Of a stretch of 64,000 bases of DNA, positions 1 to 12,429 are shown one piece after another (position 1 is the first letter of the stretch; each line of letters begins with the position of its first letter). The translations under genes were made by a program, and so were the position numbers. This stretch comes from Xanthoparmelia taractica (Eukaryota; Ascomycota; Lecanoromycetes; Lecanorales; Parmeliaceae): the NCBI GenBank assembly GCA_033085395.1, contig JANQBS010000094.1:62001-126000 (forward strand), given 5' to 3'. The notes under the pieces are model-generated. The model had not been told where the DNA came from. It worked only from the letters and a program-made list of their open reading frames with translations, and made no database searches.

Positions 1-365
1 CGCAAAATGGAAGATCCAATACAATCCAATTCGCTGGGGACCGCCAGACACTTATGATGGAAAAGAAATTCGATTTGAAGGATATTTTGCATGAGAGTCT
101 GTCTATAAGCGGCCCATGCGTCTAAATAGAATCAGTTACAAGAAAGCAATGACAATGACAATGACGTTCTAATTTTCGTCCAGTCCAGGAGCCCCTGCAT
201 ACATGCACACGTATATCCTCGCTCCCAAAGCCCAACCGCTAAAAGCGCGATACACAACCCTGACTGACCGACTGACGGACGGATGAATACATTAATTACC
301 CCCCAACATCCATCCTATCTATTTCCCACATTCCCAAGGTCTCCGACCCCCCCCCCCCCCCACCC
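1..365. other. SEC7 3' flank with a poly-C run
   Basis: No gene seen. This is the downstream flank of the minus-strand SEC7 gene. A 15-nt C run lies at 347-361, directly beside the SEC7 stop codon, so the transcript would carry a G run just after the stop. Confidence 0.6.
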
Positions 366-3300
366 CTAGCGTCCCCGACTCCCTCTCCTCCGTTCAAAAT
401 ACGCACCGCTCATGCTCCTCGGACTCGTCGGCGTCTGCAACGGCGTCTGCTCCCTCGGTTGCATGCCCATCCTAACCTCCCCAATACGCCTCAGGAGCGC
501 CTGCAACGCCATTCGGATTTCCGATCCCGGCTCCCGGTTGAGCAGTTCCACGCTCAGCGGGTAGAAAGTCTCAATGTGCCTTTCAAAGTCTTCGCGGGCG
601 AAGTTGGTGTAGCCTTCCATGACGTCAACCACGACGGGGCGCCAGGCTTCGATGTTGCGGGGTTGGGTTTCGTCGAGGAGGACGAAGGACCGAATGATGT
701 CGGCGCAGAGACTGTGTGAAAAGAGTCAGTATGTGTTGACCCGGTTGGGAAAGAATGACATACGGTATCAATGCAGCCTCTGTCTCGGCGCGGCTGTTTC
801 TACGCTCTTCACCTTCATCGTGGTACATTCGCAATAGGATATTGACATAGCAAGCAGCGCTCCCACTTTCCTGCTTGAGCAGATTCGGAGGTTGCTTCAT
901 GAATCCTTCTCTCCACAGCCTCATCCGCAGATCCTTGTTATTGTTGAATCTCTTTGCGAAGGTGTAGCTGCTCTTCAGAAGCCCCATCAACCGTAATAAC
1001 TCCGAGCTTGGTATTTGAGCGTAGACTGCATCATTAGAGAATAATTCATTCACTGTTTCGATCATAAGCAATTGCAAGACACATCTGGTGATGATCTTGT
1101 TAAAGAATTTACGACGCGCTGTTGTGACTACTATGGGCTGCTGTTGGAGACCGGGTTGTGGACGGTAGTCTTCGAGCTCGCCGTTGGCTGCAGATGGGGT
1201 AGGGGGTGGCGAGGTATTAGTACGCGTCGAGCCTGCTCTTGAACGCATAGATTGGTCAACCATTGTAGCCTCGTCGTTCTCACTGGGCACGTGAGAAGCT
1301 TTGTTCAGCTTCGTAGCCTCGGGTCCAGCGTTGGCAAAGGTCGAGATAGTCGGCGAAGTGGTCAGGTTCAAGTCTTTAGCAGTTGAAGCTTCTACAACAG
1401 ACTGTTTTCTGGTGCTCTCGTCCTCGGCGATACTGGAAGAATCGGAGGAGGTCGTAGCCGCAGAGAACAACTGATGGGCCGTCGTGCGCTCGAACAGTTC
1501 AACAAAACTACCCACAATCTTGCTCCAGTGCTCAGGTTGGAACCTCGTCACATTTTGCAATATGAGCTGCTGCAGGCAGTTGCTTCCGATGCGGGCGATG
1601 GTGTCGTTCTCCTGGCATATGCACAAGGCCAAGAGGTCGAGAAAGCGATCTAACATGTATTCCAGAGATTCAAAGTAGTGGGTGAAGAGGGTAATCATGT
1701 TGCGCAACGCTTGAATCATGGTAGTCGAGAGCCATACCGACAAGTCCTCATGGTTCAAGACGTTTTTCATCTCGGACTTGGACTTCAACACCATGAAAAT
1801 AGGGTATAGCAGCTGGCGCCAGAGTATATCCCAAAAATCTGGAGGGAAATCACCACCATACTCTTTGAGGATGTCGAAGAGATAGTTTGAAGCCCTGCAT
1901 GGAGTGTTAGCTTAGGCAAAAACGTGATTTTTACAAGACTGACATTGATCGAACCTCCAAATCTTCGCCAGTCATAAGGATATCGTGGAATGCAAACAAG
2001 ACAGGGAACCAGAACTGTTCCTCTTGGGTCTGTCTACTAATCGCTTGGGGAAGAGGCTCTCTTTCTCCGCTTACTCGATTGGAGGTAGGCTTTATGCGAT
2101 GTGAAAGGGGACACTCAGGCGTCCGGAGCATCTTGGGGACAGTGGACTTCAGCGTCTCGATTGCAGCTAGGGATTTTTTCTGGAATTTGAGATTCTTAGA
2201 AAACTCGGTCAAGCAAACGATGAGGTCGGCAAAAGCGCCTTGCGATATGACAATCCCGAAGCGGGTATTGTAAATTTGAGTGACATGGTCGTAGCTGAGA
2301 TTCACAATCGTCTCTGTTGCTCGGATCAGCAATGTTCAGATAAGCATAGTTCCCCTTGTAATCATACCGTATGGCTCCCTGGCTGCAACGGTGAAGACCC
2401 CAAACATTGTCTTCCATCCTGATCGGATATTTTGTCCTCTTGCTTGGATCATTTGTATCAAGCATCGAAGGACCATATCCTTCACCGTCACTGCAGAGCT
2501 GTTCGCGATGACGTGTTCGAAAGGTTTCAGGAAGTCTTTTTGGAATTTGAAACCTGGCAATTCTTCAATCTCCATGAAGCGCATCGACAACTGTCGTAAC
2601 AAGTCCAGCGATAAGAACACAACGTGCGTGTTTGAATGACAGCCAACTTCATTGAAGTGATCGCCAAGTATTTGCCAGATGTTTGACCATTCGAATCTGA
2701 CACGAGTCATGTTGTAGTAGCTTATCTCGACGAGCTTTTGGAGGCTATAAGTCCGCGGTGACTCGCTCTGGCCTGAAGATTGGATTTCTTGCCAGCTGAC
2801 TTCGCTCAATGCGCGTACAAAATGAACAATAGCATCTCCAGACAATTGGGCGGTAGTTGTAAAAATCTGGTCCAACTTCCTAATCATGTCTGATGATCGA
2901 CTTTCATGAGCTATTTGCATGTGGTAGCTGGAATTGTTCGTATTTGCAGCTGGTCTTGGCCGGTTGGGCGGTCTTCGAGGCGTATTCGATGGGGCTCTCT
3001 GAATTCGAGCTCTGTTGACATCAGGTACAACGCCTTCGTCGACTCCCCCTGAGATTAGCTGAAATCTATCCAGCTGGCTCACACACGTCAAGACGTCTCG
3101 CCAAGACCCTTTGAGCATGTTGCCTTCTGATAGGGCGACTTCGATGAGCACCTTCAACGCTTCGAGATTCTTTGCCATCATTTCGCTCAAATTCCCAAGG
3201 TTCGTAAAACTTGCAAGTGCGGTTACAAATGCGGTTCGAGGAGTGTCGAGGTCAAACAAGCAGGCGATCTGAATAGCCAACTTGATGCCTTCCATGCAGA

Positions 3301-6300
3301 GTTTGATGACCTCAATATTCTGAGTGGTCTGCATCTGGCCAGAAAGCCCAGAAAAAAACGACATCCAGGTAACGTCGAACATTGGCCCGACATGCTTGAA
3401 CGAAGTGGCTGGGATGAACTTCGGGAGTCCGTTTTTCGCAGTCGTTTTCCGTTGTGATCTTATCATATTGCGGAGCCTCTGTTCAGCTTTTTTTGACATT
3501 TCCTCTGAGGCTTGGGCATAGGCTTCTCTCTGCAGATCTCGACCAGCCTGAAGAAACGCTTGTCCAACTCTCGACGCAATGCCACCAGCAGCAGGTTGAG
3601 GCATCATGCCAAGAGCTGCAGCCGTTTCACGTTCCGTATTCAAGACAATCTCATTTTCCGCAATCTCGTTGTAGATTCCGGTAAGGTATTCGTCCGGTAG
3701 ATTGGCATTATCATTGATGCCTCTATTATTCTTAATAAAATCATCAACAGTCATTCTCGGACCTTTTAGCTTGGCACTATGCTGGTCAGTGTTCAGCATT
3801 ATCACGGAATATGCCAAGACGTAGGCTGTGTCAGCATTGGCAAATGCATTTGGATTGCCCGTAATGTAGCGCTCGGCAAATTTCAACATGAAGCGATCAA
3901 TCTTCTGCGCCTCTCCTGGAAGACGGAAACTCTGTAAGAATTGCCGCAATGCATCAACAAATCTCCTTCTCGTAAAATCCATTGAATCCACAAAGGCATG
4001 CATGATGGCTATGTTCTGCGCTTCACCTTCGCCAAGGTACTCGCCGATCATTGCTTTGTCTAGATCCTCTGTTTGGAGGATGAAGGCCGCGATGTCTTCA
4101 GGGGAGTCACTCCTGATGAATCCGTCTTTGATCAACTGTTTGACTCCCCGCTTTGGCTTGAAGTTGAACTGACGGATGCCGTTGTTGAGCGCAGTCTTTC
4201 GATGCTTGGCTTTCTCCAACTGCATTGGATCATCCTCAATGAGTGGCGTTGAAGGAGCAATAGGTGTGTCTGCTGTGGACATTCTTGGAGAACCGGCTGC
4301 TGGAAGGCGCTCTAGAGAATCTCTAAAACGATCCCTTGGATCTTGCAACTCCATGTCGTGCAATTTTGCAGCGCCTGCGGCAAGGCTGTCTTGGGACCAG
4401 TTCACTAACGAACGAAGGGTCCGGACCAGACAATCCAAGGCTTGCTGCTTCAGTAGAAAGTCCACCGGTAGATCCCACTCATGATTCCACGGGGCATTGA
4501 GACTGGCGGTTGTCAAGGAAGGTGGAAGTTTTCCATGGTCGTGCCAGTCAAGATCAGCGTCCGTTTCTTTAATATACTGATCTTGATACTGTTGCTGCTG
4601 CTGGGGTGATACAATAGTGGGCGGGACGGACATGCCCGCCAATCTAGACAAGTGTTCGATCGATCGCTGAAACATGTTATCAAGTGCTGTTGATTCACAG
4701 TCATAGTTGAGGTAGATTTCAACCAAAGCTCTCGGGTCTGTGGATAGCCTTTTGAGGATCTTCATGACGTACAGCTTCTGAAAACTCGGGGCGTTCTTGC
4801 GCTCGAGTATAGCCAAGTAGATCTCCTTCAGAAACAATTCGATTTCCCTCTGTTTCTTGTCAGTGGCATTCCACGAAGACGACCTGAAGAGGACAGACCT
4901 TAAGACCGACTCTCATGTCTTTTAGCATTAGCCAGAAAATCTCCGCAGTCGTCTCAAATACTCGCCTGACAGAGCTCGCCCCATTCCTGCTCACGCTCAG
5001 GCGGAGATACTGGTTGATGGCTTGCCCAAAACTGGTGGGCTCATTGTTCGTGCCCCGTATGGTACATAGTGGTGACGTGAAAACAGTCATGTTGTTGTTC
5101 AAAGTCGTACGGATGATGGCAAGTGATATCATCTTGGAGCGCATGTTCGTAGAATGTATGTCTTGTTGCTGATCCGGTGGTAACTCCTTGTGGCTTAATC
5201 TGCACATTGACCTAAATACAAGAAAAGCATCCTTCACGAATATCTCGTCCTCTTCGTCTTCGTCTGGGGTTCCAGGCCTCCCGTGCTCTTCGTCACCGTT
5301 TGCAGAAGCCAGTCCTGAGACGGCTCGCTTTTGGGCTGGTTTTGCCGGTGTCACCATCGTGGGCGCGTTGTCGCCGATTTTTCTGTCATCAAAGCTCTTA
5401 GCATTTTCCAAGCTTTGCAGAGTCAGTCGTTCTCCTGGCTCTTTGGGAACTGGCTGATCCAAGTTCAAAGTTGAGTTGGCTTCGGAGGATCCGTCCGGCT
5501 CAACGATAGCGTCTCCGTCCCCTGACTCCAAGAGGGAGCTGCTACCATTTATTTCGATATTACTACCATTCACGGTTCCTTTCTCGGAACCAATCTTTGC
5601 CAGATTTAACCGAGCCTCTTTCATTGACAATCTCGTATTAACCCGCTCGAATACTGTACCCACCATCTGAGTCAGTGTCCCCTGTGCTACTTGCTGGTTC
5701 GTATTCGACTTTGAGAGTAGGAAAATGTTATAGACTTGGCGCACAGCTTTCAAAAGACCTGAGCCATGAACAATGAGTTTGTCGTTCAGAACAGCTGCCA
5801 GCAGAGACTTCACAATCTGGAGTTGTATCTCAAAGGGTGTCGCCTCGTTCTGGAAGCAGTCACAGATCGTCTCGATTGCTCGATCGATTAGGGGGAGCTG
5901 CTGGTGGGAGCTAGGTGAAGCGTTAGGGTCTTGGGCTTCGGCGGGTACGGAGAAGTATGAGTAGCTAATGAGTTTCCCAATGCAGTCGAGTGCAGTCGTA
6001 GTCAAGGGTATACTAGATGTCTCTGTTGCCAGACGCAGGGGTTCGAAGATCACCTCGGGAGATGGCGAGCCGTCTAATCGTTTGATAGCATCCAATGCCT
6101 TTTGTGCGGCGTCTCCGAGAACTTTCTTCCTTTTCGCTTCTTTTGATGCTGCGATCTGATCCAAAGCTGAGACTACAAAGACGATGGAGCTCAAGGGAGC
6201 CGAGGATCTCCGGGTAGCCGTTGTACCATTAGTAGCTTGCGTAGACTGACTATCAGACCGCTGATGTAATGTAGTACCATTCGTGGTCGCAGTGGATGGA

Positions 6301-6680
6301 TGCGAACCTATGCTCTGGGGGGCTGTGGTAGGTTGCTCCTCTGTGTCTTGAGGCGGCGGAGGCTGATCTTGTTCGTCCTTTTCAGGTAATGGAGGGGCCA
6401 ACGAAGATGAAGATTCTTGAAGCTGCACCGAAGGTACCTCGGGGCGCTCCAGGTCATCCTGCTTATCTTCTGGAGGTGCAGTCAAGCCATTGGTGTCCTG
6501 CCTATCTTCCTCTGAGGCCTCAGCAACTTCTATCTCTTTCCAATTCTGCCCATGCGGCAGCTCTTCCTTGTCACCCGCCAAACTCTGGTATTGACCTCCA
6601 GATGTTTCGGAAGCCGCTTCATTGTGGTCCTGGGCGCCGTTGGCTTCAGCTGGGGATTCGACTTGCTCGCTGTCCGCCAT
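366..6680 (-). CDS. SEC7: Sec7 family ARF guanine nucleotide exchange factor (Golgi)
   Basis: Large BIG/Sec7-type exchange factor that loads ARF GTPases with GTP at the trans-Golgi for vesicle budding. Read on the minus strand as five exons: 6680-4899, 4849-2368, 2313-1944, 1894-764 and 711-366, giving 2,036 residues, close to yeast Sec7 (about 2,000). Order seen: a low-complexity acidic N-terminus, the DCB/HUS region including the block SRNGASSV near the end of exon 1, and the catalytic Sec7 domain (about residues 835-1025) with FRLPGEAQKIDR (catalytic Glu near residue 906) and MLNTDQHSAK. The HDS repeats follow (for example FGIVISQGAFADLIVCLTEF). All introns are 49-54 nt with GT..AG ends, and each junction restores text conserved in the family. 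The first junction could also use an AG 6 nt earlier. The start is the first ATG ahead of the open N-terminus. Function is from family knowledge; the motifs are seen directly. Confidence 0.96.
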
Positions 6681-7097
6681 GGGAGAGATCTGAGCCCCAG
6701 GCAGCCACTATAGCTCTTGCTCTCCTGGAGACCTGACTATTCGGCATTGAGCTTCTGGTGGCTACCTAGAAGGAATTTCGTAGAGAGAGTAAAGGTTCAT
6801 AGCAACAAAGGATTATGGGAGATGCCTGGTGAGCAGGTATAATTCTTCGAGACAAGGGCTTTGTTTAATCGCTGATTGGTCACGGCCATCGGTCTTTCGG
6901 AGAAACATTTGGCCATTGCTGATGCCAAGCCCGCCCAACATGCTCTAGGAAACTCACCGACGAAAGTTTCTCACTTTTCAACATACCCGACAGCTACCCC
7001 GACAGCATTTTTCTCTTCATATCATGGCCAGAATTCAATTGCATGCTTGATCGTATCCGCTCATTCCTTCTGAGCTAACCTCATACCTTGGCCTACA
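6681..7097. promoter_or_regulatory. Shared divergent promoter region of SEC7 and the PDH E2 gene
   Basis: The 417 bp between two start codons that face away from each other must hold both core promoters. An inverted CCAAT box (ATTGG, 6875-6879) is visible. No TATA box is obvious. Co-regulation is not shown. Confidence 0.5.
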
Positions 7098-8789
7098 ATG
7101 GCTGCCTCCGTCTTGCTGCGCACTCCAGCGCAAGCATGCCTCCGAGCTCCGCATAGCTCAATTGGAGCTTCAGCTCTAACACGGTCACAGAATGCGTCAA
7201 GGTGAATTGCAGCTCTGTTCGGTCTACAGAATGTGTAGTGGGCATAATGTAAAGTACTTTTTGGCTTACGCAATCATGTGTGGAAGATACATACCAGCCC
7301 TCTCCGCCCTCGCTCGTTTCTATGCCTCGAAATGTAAGCTGTCAGTCTCGGTTGCACTGGGTGCAGCTTGCTAATCCTATGTCCACAGCATTTCCTCCTC
7401 ATACAGTCGTTAGCATGCCGGCATTATCACCAACGATGACAGCGGGAAATATCGGGACGTGGCAGAAAAAGGTCGGGGACACAATTGCGCCAGGAGATGT
7501 GTTGGTAGAGATCGAGACAGACAAAGCGCAAATGGACTTTGAATTTCAAGAAGATGGCGTGCTAGCGAAGATATTAAAGGAATCTGGAGAGAAGGATGTT
7601 GCTGTTGGGAATGTTGGTATAACGACTTCAAAATTAGCCTCCGCTGACATATTTATAGCCAATCGCTGTCATGATTGAAGAGGGTGAAGATGTCTCAGCT
7701 TTCGAATCATTCAGTCTGGAAGATGCAGGGGGTGAAAAGACACCACCGAAAGACGCGCCAAAGGAAGAGGCAGCACAATCCTCCGAACCCCCAGACACGG
7801 GATCAAAGACGTCGCCCGACACCCTAAGCAAAGAGGAACCCAAGTCAGCGCCCCCGCCAGAACCACAAGAAGCAGAGTCCTCGGGCGGAAGACTGGAACC
7901 GAGTCTGGACCGCGAGCCTAAAGCCAGTCCCTCTGCCAAAGCTCTTGCACTTGAGCGCGGTGTACCACTCAAGCAGATCAAGGGCACCGGTCCAGGTGGC
8001 AGAATTACTAAACAAGACGTTGAGAAATTCAAGCCTGAGTCGAATTCAGCATCATCAGCGGTCGCAGCAAGTGCTCCAACATACGAGGATACCCCTGCAA
8101 GCTCGATGCGAAAGACCATTGCCAACCGCCTCACTCAATCTTCCAATCAAAATCCTCATTACTTTGTCTCCGGAACTCTCTCCGTCACGAAGTTGCTTAA
8201 GCTACGACAAGCTCTCAATTCCTCGGCGGATGGGAAATACAAACTCTCAGTCAACGACTTCCTCATCAAAGCCTCCGCAGTCGCCTGCAAGAAAATTCCC
8301 GCTGTAAACTCAAGTTGGCGAGAGGTTGGTGGTCAGGTCGTCATACGCCAGCATAAGACTGTGGACGTCAGCGTTGCGGTTGCTACCCCTATTGGCCTCA
8401 TGACGCCCATTGTCAGGGGAGTGGACAGCCTAGGCCTGGAGAGCATCTCTGCACAGGTCAAGGACCTCGGCAAGCGCGCAAGAGATGGAAAGCTTAAGCC
8501 AGAAGAGTACCAGGGCGGTACGTTCACCATCAGCAACATGGGCATGAACGCAGCGGTTGAGCGATTCACGGCTGTCATCAATCCTCCGCAAGCCGGTATC
8601 TTAGCAGTGGGCACAACCAAAAAGGTCGCGATACCACCCAGTTCGGAAGATGGAGAAGGAGTTGAGTGGGACGATCAGATCGTGGTAACGGCCAGCTTCG
8701 ACCATAAGGTGGTAGATGGTGCGGTTGGAGGGGAGTGGATAAGAGAGTTTAAAAAGGTTGTGGAAAACCCGCTGGAGTTGATGCTGTGA
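7098..8789 (+). CDS. LAT1: Dihydrolipoamide acetyltransferase (E2) of mitochondrial pyruvate dehydrogenase
   Basis: E2 core of the pyruvate dehydrogenase complex, which moves the acetyl group from lipoate to CoA in the mitochondrial matrix. Likely exons are 7098-7201, about 7287-7333, 7389-7612 and 7659-8789 (about 501 residues). The first splice acceptor is the weak point: the frame requires it, but the site at 7285-7286 is a poor AAG. Order: an Arg/Ser/Ala-rich mitochondrial presequence, a lipoyl domain with the lipoylated Lys in ETDKAQMDFE (about residue 96), a Pro/Ala/Glu linker, and the E3/E1-binding domain (SPSAKALALERGVPLKQIKG). The catalytic domain follows, ending with DHKVVDG, which carries the active-site His. 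The usual form is DHRxxDG, so Lys for Arg is a mild change. Only one lipoyl domain is present, as in other fungi. It starts 417 bp from SEC7 on the opposite strand. Confidence 0.95.
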
Positions 8790-9718
8790 GTGGGAAAAAG
8801 CCTGCGAGCTGTGTAATATTTCTTCCCATCATGTCCGTAAAAGATGTCTTCCATGGTCTAATGTCATAGGAGATGTCTGGTGTCTAAGGCAGGATAAATT
8901 AGTTGTCAGTTTCATCACTGATGGGGTGGTCCCTTAATTCTGCCTTTCTGTTGCTACTCCAACTTCCTGTTCAGGGCGAGTCCCTGAGCACTTTGATTCC
9001 ACACTCAACATCTCAAAGTTGAATTGGACATGCTCGGCTCCCTCCATCCCTCTCTATCATCCTCTCACCATCCAACATCTTACTCTCTTTATTGCTTGCC
9101 CCTTACACACCCTCCTGCTGTCCTCAAACCCCCCCTCCCGCGATAAAACACCTAAACCACTCATGGGCCTCCCTTAACTCCATTTCACCAACCCCACGGC
9201 TAGCATCTTCAACGCCCCCAACGGACAAATCCCAGACAAACCATCGCCTGCCGTACCTCTATCTGGATAAGAGTGTCATCCTAATCGACGCATCACCCGA
9301 CAGCATCACCGATGAACCAGTCTTACTCCATGCCCTACATTCCTCGCAACTCCAACGTACACCACAACGCAATGGATCCTCTTATTCTGCATGATAATTG
9401 CTATACTTCCTTACCTCGACATCCAAGAGGTCTAAAGCACAATGATTTTCAGCTTCTCAGACCCGGTCTTAACCTCACATATTCCTCGCCATGAGAAGTT
9501 TCATGTTTGGTTTCGAGGCCAGAGAAACGTGCACCATGTGATACTAGCGTGTTCCGTGTCCTCAGACCTTTGCTATACCAAGGGGTGTTTCTTCGTTTCA
9601 CTTCTTCTCTTCTGCTCAGCCTTTGGCATCCACTCTGCCCTGAGCTCTTGACTGCACATAAGAGCAGGTCATTCCCGCCCCTTCATGGCAAAAGTCATAG
9701 ACCTCACAATCGCATAAA
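8790..9718. other. Gene-free stretch downstream of PDH E2
   Basis: Pyrimidine-rich, stop-interrupted DNA. The open frames here (for example 9092-9394 and 9507-9800) are short, with no recognisable domain and no convincing splice partner. It probably contains the E2 3' UTR and possibly the 5' UTR of the doubtful small gene that follows. Confidence 0.5.
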
Positions 9719-10097
9719 ATGCTTTGCCGCGCACGCCTTCCCACTACCAGCCCCTACCTTCCAAATTTCCAAAACGTTCATCAAGCTTTCCTCCCCCTGA
9801 CCATAGGCATCATCCTCGCCCTATGCCATCCACACACCACCGAAACCCTCAAAAGCAGCAAACGCAAGGCCTGGATCTCCACCTTCGACATCAGCGACGG
9901 TATGCTCCAAAACCACCCGATACCACAACACCTTCCATGGTCAATGCCTCCCCTTCCCACCAGGCGGCAACCCCGACTACGGCGACCTAGGCGAAGGCAA
10001 CCGAATAGGAGGCAGCTGTGACGACCTCGGCACCATACAAACTGGGTTCCGCAAGTATTGCACTGTGACTGAGCCCACATTCAGCGTGAGCTCCTGA
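9719..10097 (+). CDS. Possible small secreted protein (two exons, unrecognised)
   Basis: Not recognised. An open frame from 9719 contains a hydrophobic stretch (FLPLTIGIILALCHPH) and a coding-like tail ending WISTFDISDG. A good donor (GTATGC, 9900) and acceptor (CCACCAG, ending 9963) join it in phase to a second frame reading GGNPDYGDLGEGNRIGGSCD and ending RKYCTVTEPTFSVSS with a stop at 10095-10097. The 64-nt intron size fits this genome. The start is uncertain: the residues before the hydrophobic stretch look poor, so an upstream exon may exist. Cysteines in the tail suggest a secreted product, but this is inference. It could equally be a chance open frame. Confidence 0.3.
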
Positions 10098-12429
10098 GCC
10101 AGCGCGCCAACACGATGTGGATGTTTGTACCTAATCAAGCGAGACCATCGTTCATGCAACCTCTTCCCGTCTTCCAAGATACTTTCAACATGAGTTTGTC
10201 TAGCAGAAATCATGCATATTTAGAGAGGCCGAATCATCCCAGATGAAACCCTCATTGCAAGATACCGAACAAACCCATCATAAATCATTAACTCTAACCC
10301 TACAAAAGAAAGGAAAGAGATTTACACCAAAAGCCGCGCATCACTTTCACTACCAAAACGATAAAAAAGCCGAAAAAAATCCCACCTGCGTCCGCATTCC
10401 TAAACTCAACAAGATTCGAAGCCCACGAAGATCAAAAACCTCGATTGGGTTTAGCGCATGTTTATTCCTTGGCACTATAGTAGGACCTTAGCATGAATGA
10501 TACCTGAGCTACGCTCCAAGCTCGTCCCTTATTTAATAGGTAGATATCTTGCGCTCACAATACCCAACGAGCGAGCGGGATATATATAGTACTGGCTGGT
10601 AGGTACATGACTCGTCGGGTGGGTGCCGAGGGAGATAGTTGAGAAAAGAGACGAACGGTAGGAAAAAAAAGCCATGCCTTGTAAAAGCCGAAAACTCGTA
10701 AAAGCATGAAGGGACGCTGCGCAAGATGCCCTCAAGAGAGAGCCACTGTTGAAAACTTCCATGGCAAGATACGAGAAAAAGACTTCCCACCTCCAGCAGA
10801 CCACTCATCCTGGGCCTGGCCCCGGCCCTGGGGGTCCCCTTTGTGTTGTTATGATCGATCCACGTCGGTCGCGCAACCTGGCATCCCGGGATCATAAGCT
10901 GCACAGGCCCTTCCACAACAGACCGCACTCACACTTCTAGCCAGGGAACATGAAGCAGCGGGAGCTAATCATCGGTGCTACTCTTGAGCTTTTCATGTAT
11001 ATCATGAAAGATGAACTCAAACCAGCCTATCTATCTAATATTCTCCAGAGTAATTCACAAACAGCGCCGCTTCAACCGGATGCCAGCGTCGCCTTGAACC
11101 ATTGGTACTCTAGCGGGAGGTTGAGGATATAAGAGCTTTCCGGTCGAAGGTCTCGCGTGTTGGTTTCGTCGTTGGGGTTGGGGTTGGGGGCGGCGATGGG
11201 AGGGGGGTGCAGAGAATGCCTGAGATATTCACGGCCCCATAAGTACGTTCGCTGAAGCGCAAGGAAAGATGACGCTATTGGCGGAAAGAAACGCTGCATG
11301 GATCCGTCATTTTTTCCCCGAGGGCGATCCATTATTGAATATACTTATTCAGAGCCTGAAAGAGAGAATGGTACAGATTCAGGTAGGTGTTAGTGTTGTT
11401 GTAGAATACTGAACTCCGGTGGGGGGGCCAGAGATGCAGTATGTTATTCAGGTTGATTGAAATGAAAGAGAGATTTAGGATATCTCGCATCTCATCGGAG
11501 GGGGAGGAGTGACCCTTCACGTCTCGCTCTCATCCTCGTAGAAGTACAGCGAAGCCTCGTCCGCGCTAGCTAGCTGTAAGCTACGAATCCTGCGCATAAG
11601 GTAAATAGAGATATCGCTGTGAATTGATTGAGTATTGGTCAGCAGCAGCAGAGCGATATACAGGGAAAAGCGCGTGAATGTCACGCGAAGTTTATGGAAT
11701 CCGCCAGTTTTACGATGACGATGAAAGGGATTTTCACTCAAATGAATCGTCGCTTTGCGTTCGTGGGAGGTGGTTGTAAAACGGGTGGGATTTTCCAGCT
11801 TTAAAACGGCCTTTTCGAATTCTTGAAGGTTGTTTGTGGATGAGATGGAAGGAGCCCTGAACAACAAAAAGAGAAAATATGGCATCGACAATCGTAAACC
11901 GTAATCCCTACCTACGCATTGCCACGAGCACATCCACGGTATGAAGATCTGGAAGACGAAGTTCCCTCGGTCCACAGCGCATCATGCACATATGAACAAA
12001 AGTCTTACCTACCAGACAAACAAGCCCAAACTCGTGAGCGTGCAGCGCACGCATCACTAACCCGCAGAGCAAGGAAACTCCATCTTCCAAGAGTCTTTCC
12101 ATGGGAGTTAGCTACCTAGGCGCATTGCTCCACGCGGTGTTTGTTTCACGAGTAGTAAATATAGCAAATGGTACGATTATATCCGTATACGTATATGTAT
12201 ATGAGAACGGATGACCAGCTCACCCCTCTAAGTTGGCTTGGCAGCTCGTAGAAGCACATAAATCCACCCATAAGACTCCCAAGCTAAGAAATAGGTTGCG
12301 CCCGGACCAGTACGCGGGAGAACATTTCCCTCGGTCAGTTATGCTAGATTAGAACCAGCTATCACGAAGACGCCGTCTGAGATACAAACCAATACTTTAT
12401 CACTTGCACAGAGCGATAAAAATATCTCT
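10098..12429. other. 2.3 kb intergenic stretch without a recognisable gene
   Basis: Several open frames of 60-152 codons occur on both strands (the longest is 11517-11975 minus). None shows a domain, a signal peptide with a mature chain, or consistent splice sites. It separates the doubtful small gene from the 3' end of the oxalate decarboxylase. Confidence 0.5.

Noticed and set aside
7634..8134. Minus-strand open frame of 166 codons in the PDH E2 gene
   Set aside because: Antisense to the linker and E3-binding domain; Ser/Gly/Ala-rich text with no domain.
11517..11975. Minus-strand 152-codon frame as a gene
   Set aside because: No domain, no homologous-looking block and no supporting splice sites; composition is like the surrounding intergenic DNA.
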